Assembly: GCA_945869505.1 (NCBI GenBank)
Contig: CAMBOZ010000012.1
Span: 1-25,595, forward strand
Reading direction: 5' to 3'
DNA: 25,595 nt
DNA from: Bifidobacterium breve
GTDB taxonomy: Bacteria > Actinomycetota > Actinomycetes > Nanopelagicales > Nanopelagicaceae
Part shown: one piece after another, positions 23,476 to 25,595 of the stretch
How positions within the stretch are numbered: the stretch's first letter is position 1
How the letters are laid out: every line of letters starts with the position of its first letter
The notes under the pieces: generated by a model
Databases searched by the model: none
What the model was told of the DNA's origin: nothing
Seen by the model: only the letters and a program-made list of their open reading frames with translations
Translations under genes and position numbers: made by a program

Positions 23476-24243
23476 TTACTTATATTGTTCTAAAGTCCAG
23501 GCGCGCACTCCGCCAGCAACTCCAGCTGCATTTGGAACGATAACAATTTCATCGCCCATTCGATCTAAATCTGCCTGACGGATACAACGCGCGTTTCCGC
23601 CGCCAATATAAAGGCGATCCCACATAAACACTGGGCGAAGTTCATCAACCATTGCGCGAATTCGGCGCGACCAGAACGCATTACCCAAACGACGACGTTC
23701 GTGTTCGCCAATCCAAGTGTCGTAAGTTGTTGCGCGACGAACTGGCGCGTGTGAAACCTCAATATGTGGTGAGAGTGATCCACCATAAAAAATTGCAAAA
23801 CCAAGTCCGGTGCCCAGGGTTATTACTACTTCATACCCCGATCCAGAAATAATTCCTGCGCCATGAACTTCAGCGTCATTTAATACCCGAGTTGGCATCT
23901 CTAATTTTTTTGTTAGCACGCTCTGCATATCAAAACCGCTCCACTGTTCTTGGAGTTCTGGATCTATGCGTGTGCGCGGTCCGCTCTTAGTCATGTAATG
24001 CGGAGTTGAAATAACTACGCCGTGGCGAATCATTCCGGGCATCCCAATAGTCGCGCGATAAGTCGGTGGGAGTGAATCAGAGATTTCTTTTATCGTATCT
24101 ATAAATCGCTGTGGTGAAAGTGGATAAGGAGTTTCGATACGACCCGGCTTTGAATGCATTGTTCCTGACTCATCGAGGACACAACTCTTTAGAAAGAGTC
24201 CGCCACAATCAACAGAGAGGGTTAAGCGCTCATCGTTTGCCAT
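23476..24243 (-). CDS. ROK-family sugar kinase, polyphosphate-glucokinase-like
   Basis: The 255-residue ROK-fold protein carries DCGGLFLKSCVLD (12-24), IGMPGMIRHGVV (66-77), the catalytic Asp123 in VLNDAEVHGAG, the nucleotide loop ITLGTGLGFAIFYGG (141-155) and IGGGNARCI (213-221). The zinc-binding CxCGxxGC motif of ordinary ROK kinases is absent; instead there is HIEVSHAPVRR followed by TYDTWIGEHERRRLG, as in polyphosphate/ATP glucokinases of actinobacteria. Phosphorylation of glucose or a related hexose is therefore likely, with the phosphate donor undecided. It lies 53 bases downstream of araD on the same strand and may be part of that operon or have its own promoter. There is no DNA-binding domain, so it is not a repressor. 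Confidence 0.83.
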   Translation of the reverse strand: MANDERLTLSVDCGGLFLKSCVLDESGTMHSKPGRIETPYPLSPQRFIDTIKEISDSLPPTYRATIGMPGMIRHGVVISTPHYMTKSGPRTRIDPELQEQWSGFDMQSVLTKKLEMPTRVLNDAEVHGAGIISGSGYEVVITLGTGLGFAIFYGGSLSPHIEVSHAPVRRATTYDTWIGEHERRRLGNAFWSRRIRAMVDELRPVFMWDRLYIGGGNARCIRQADLDRMGDEIVIVPNAAGVAGGVRAWTLEQYK

Positions 24244-24296
24244 TGGTCAATCGTCCCACAATCATTACTGCAATAGAAATTCAGAGATAAATGGGC

Positions 24297-24959
24297 TTAT
24301 TTGCCGCGTTGACCATAGATGTTTTGATATCTGTCATACAACTTATCAACGCTTTCCTGATCAATTAATTGCAAGGGTCCGAGTGTCTTTGCAATCCACG
24401 TTGTCTTGGCAACGTCTTCGCACATCACAGCGGATTTGACTGCTGCGGTGGCATCTTTACCAATAGCAAAAACGCCGTGGTTCTTCATAATTACTGCAGA
24501 TGATCGGTGTCCCGAAAGTGTTTCAACAACTCCTTTACCGATTGCATCATTGCCAATTAGTGCAAATGGACCTAAAGGAATTTCGCCACCAAATTCATCT
24601 GCCATTGCGGTTAGCGCGCAAGGAATAGCGCTGTGAATTGCACTCCAAGCTGCTGCGTAATTTGAATGGGTGTGAACGACGCCGCCAACTTCTGGCATTT
24701 CTCGGTAGATATATGCGTGTGTAAAAGTATCGCTGGAAGGAGAGAGGTCACCTTCAATAACCTTTCCATCCAAATCACAAATAATCATTTGGGAAGGTTT
24801 CAAGTCTTCGTAACTTACACCGCTCGGTTTGATCATAAAACTTTTTCCATCAGCCATGCGCTCTGAAACGTTACCGGCAGTCCACGCGACCAGCCCATAT
24901 CTTTGAAGATCGATATTTAATTTACAAACTTTGTTTTGCAAATCATCTTTACTCGCCAT
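24297..24959 (-). CDS. araD: L-ribulose-5-phosphate 4-epimerase
   Basis: The 220-residue class II aldolase-fold enzyme is of the AraD type, turning L-ribulose 5-phosphate into D-xylulose 5-phosphate. Motifs: AWTAGNVSER (25-34), IKPSGVSYEDL (43-53), LSPSSDTFTHAYIYRE (72-87) with the conserved Asp77, zinc ligands His96 and His98 in VVHTHSNYA, DEF around Asp121, the third histidine His161 in MKNHGVFAIGKD, and the C-terminal YQNIYGQ (211-217) with Tyr215. The length and ends are canonical. The ATG directly follows the araB stop (TAAATG), so the two are co-transcribed. L-fuculose-phosphate aldolase is excluded by the AraD-specific SSDT and YGQ motifs together with araB. Confidence 0.93.
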   Translation of the reverse strand: MASKDDLQNKVCKLNIDLQRYGLVAWTAGNVSERMADGKSFMIKPSGVSYEDLKPSQMIICDLDGKVIEGDLSPSSDTFTHAYIYREMPEVGGVVHTHSNYAAAWSAIHSAIPCALTAMADEFGGEIPLGPFALIGNDAIGKGVVETLSGHRSSAVIMKNHGVFAIGKDATAAVKSAVMCEDVAKTTWIAKTLGPLQLIDQESVDKLYDRYQNIYGQRGK

Positions 24960-25595
24960 TTATTTCACCGATCCAGTCAGGGCGCGATCTCGTATCGCAC
25001 GCAGTGAATGCATTGCACCATTGTGGCCGAAACTTTCGTAAAGTTGGTTGTAGAGCTCATAAAGTTCGTTATAAACCCGGGCATTCGCTGGATTTGGTTG
25101 GTAGCGCTCTTGCGCAACGCCACCCATTGCAGCGGCAGCGGTTTGTACATTCTTATAGGCACCCGCAGCAACTGCGGCGTGAATTGCTGAACCCAACGCT
25201 GGACCTTGTGCAGATTTAATAATCGTTATCGGCATATTTAACACATCTGCATAAATCTGCATTACAAAGCTATTTTTTATTAATCCGCCAGCTGCAATGA
25301 ACTCTTTCACCGGAACACCGGATTCGTTAAAGGTTTGCACAATCTTGCGCGCACCATAAGCAGTTGATTCAACGATCGCGCGGTATATCTCTTCTGGTTT
25401 TGTTGAAAGCGTCAGACCCATAATTAAGCCAGAGAGTTGATGATCCACAAGTGTTGAGCGATTGCCGCTCTGCCAATCAAGGGCAACCAAACCGTGTGCG
25501 CCAACTGGTTGTGCACTCGCTAATTCCGATAAATAACTATGTATATCTAGGCCTTTGGCCGCTGCAGCTTTTGTGTATTCGGCCGGTGCATAGTT
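24960..25595 (-). CDS. araB: L-ribulokinase, C-terminal part
   Basis: The last 211 or so codons of an FGGY kinase of ribulokinase type, open at the window end. The reverse-strand frame runs unbroken from 25595 (YAPAEYTKAAAAKG) to the stop at 24960-24962. The stretch GAHGLVALDWQSGNRSTLVD followed by HQLSGLIMGLTL is the AraB signature, and the adenosine-loop region IAAGGLIKNSFVMQIYADVL and GPALGSAIHAAVAAG follow in family order. The enzyme phosphorylates L-ribulose at O5. It is upstream of araD in the same operon; isomerase araA is not in view and should lie beyond the window. The N-terminal phosphate loop is not visible. Confidence 0.93.
   Translation of the reverse strand, partial: NYAPAEYTKAAAAKGLDIHSYLSELASAQPVGAHGLVALDWQSGNRSTLVDHQLSGLIMGLTLSTKPEEIYRAIVESTAYGARKIVQTFNESGVPVKEFIAAGGLIKNSFVMQIYADVLNMPITIIKSAQGPALGSAIHAAVAAGAYKNVQTAAAAMGGVAQERYQPNPANARVYNELYELYNQLYESFGHNGAMHSLRAIRDRALTGSVK

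Noticed and set aside
23476..24243. ROK protein as a transcriptional repressor
   Set aside because: There is no N-terminal helix-turn-helix; the protein begins directly with the kinase fold.
1..25595. CRISPR arrays, transposases, phage genes, toxin-antitoxin pairs
   Set aside because: No regularly spaced repeats and no proteins of these families were seen in the reading.

Overview
The window looks like a chromosomal piece of a small, streamlined actinobacterium of moderate GC, most like the freshwater acI group (Planktophila/Nanopelagicus type); this assignment is inference. The reasons are actinobacterial families (tRNA adenosine deaminase-associated protein, PGPGW protein, a KimA-like permease carrying an actinobacterial-type OB domain), the dnaX / SRP RNA / tRNA-Ser neighbourhood, promoters that look leaderless, and extreme packing. 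Almost no gap exceeds 200 bp, and all seven convergent gene pairs abut or overlap.

Layout. 1-500: the 5' part of dnaX, the small SRP RNA (minus) and tRNA-Ser(GGA) (plus). 518-2511: a pocket of poorly known genes, namely a secreted protein with a degenerate M23-like domain and an unrecognised pair (a membrane-anchored four-cysteine protein and a small soluble protein). 2519-6340: succinate-semialdehyde dehydrogenase, divergent from a KimA-like K+ permease fused to a USP-like and an OB-fold domain. 6342-7297: tadA and its associated protein, divergent from upp, malic enzyme and dedA (7332-9893), which have no intergenic bases. 9841-13111: an ABC-F / UPF0114 / DUF606 transporter operon on minus. 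13136-15204: kynureninase and tryptophan 2,3-dioxygenase. 15201-17754: a PGPGW membrane protein, a class III aminotransferase with a 22-codon upstream ORF, and a P-loop kinase.

17806-25595 is a carbohydrate block: D-ribose pyranase and ribokinase (convergent), a Gfo/Idh/MocA oxidoreductase, a COG1830 class I aldolase, a mannose-6-phosphate-isomerase-like cupin, an FGGY kinase, a ROK kinase, and araD and araB (open at the window edge). Ribose and arabinose use can be read directly. The aldolase, oxidoreductase, cupin and FGGY genes look like parts of a sugar route whose substrate cannot be read from sequence.

The most interesting points are the permease-USP-OB fusion, an 11-bp inverted repeat bracketing the SRP RNA, repeated TANNNT-N6/7-start promoter geometry, the short ORF ending one base before the aminotransferase start, and the unassigned sugar route. 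I saw no CRISPR array, transposase, integrase or phage gene.
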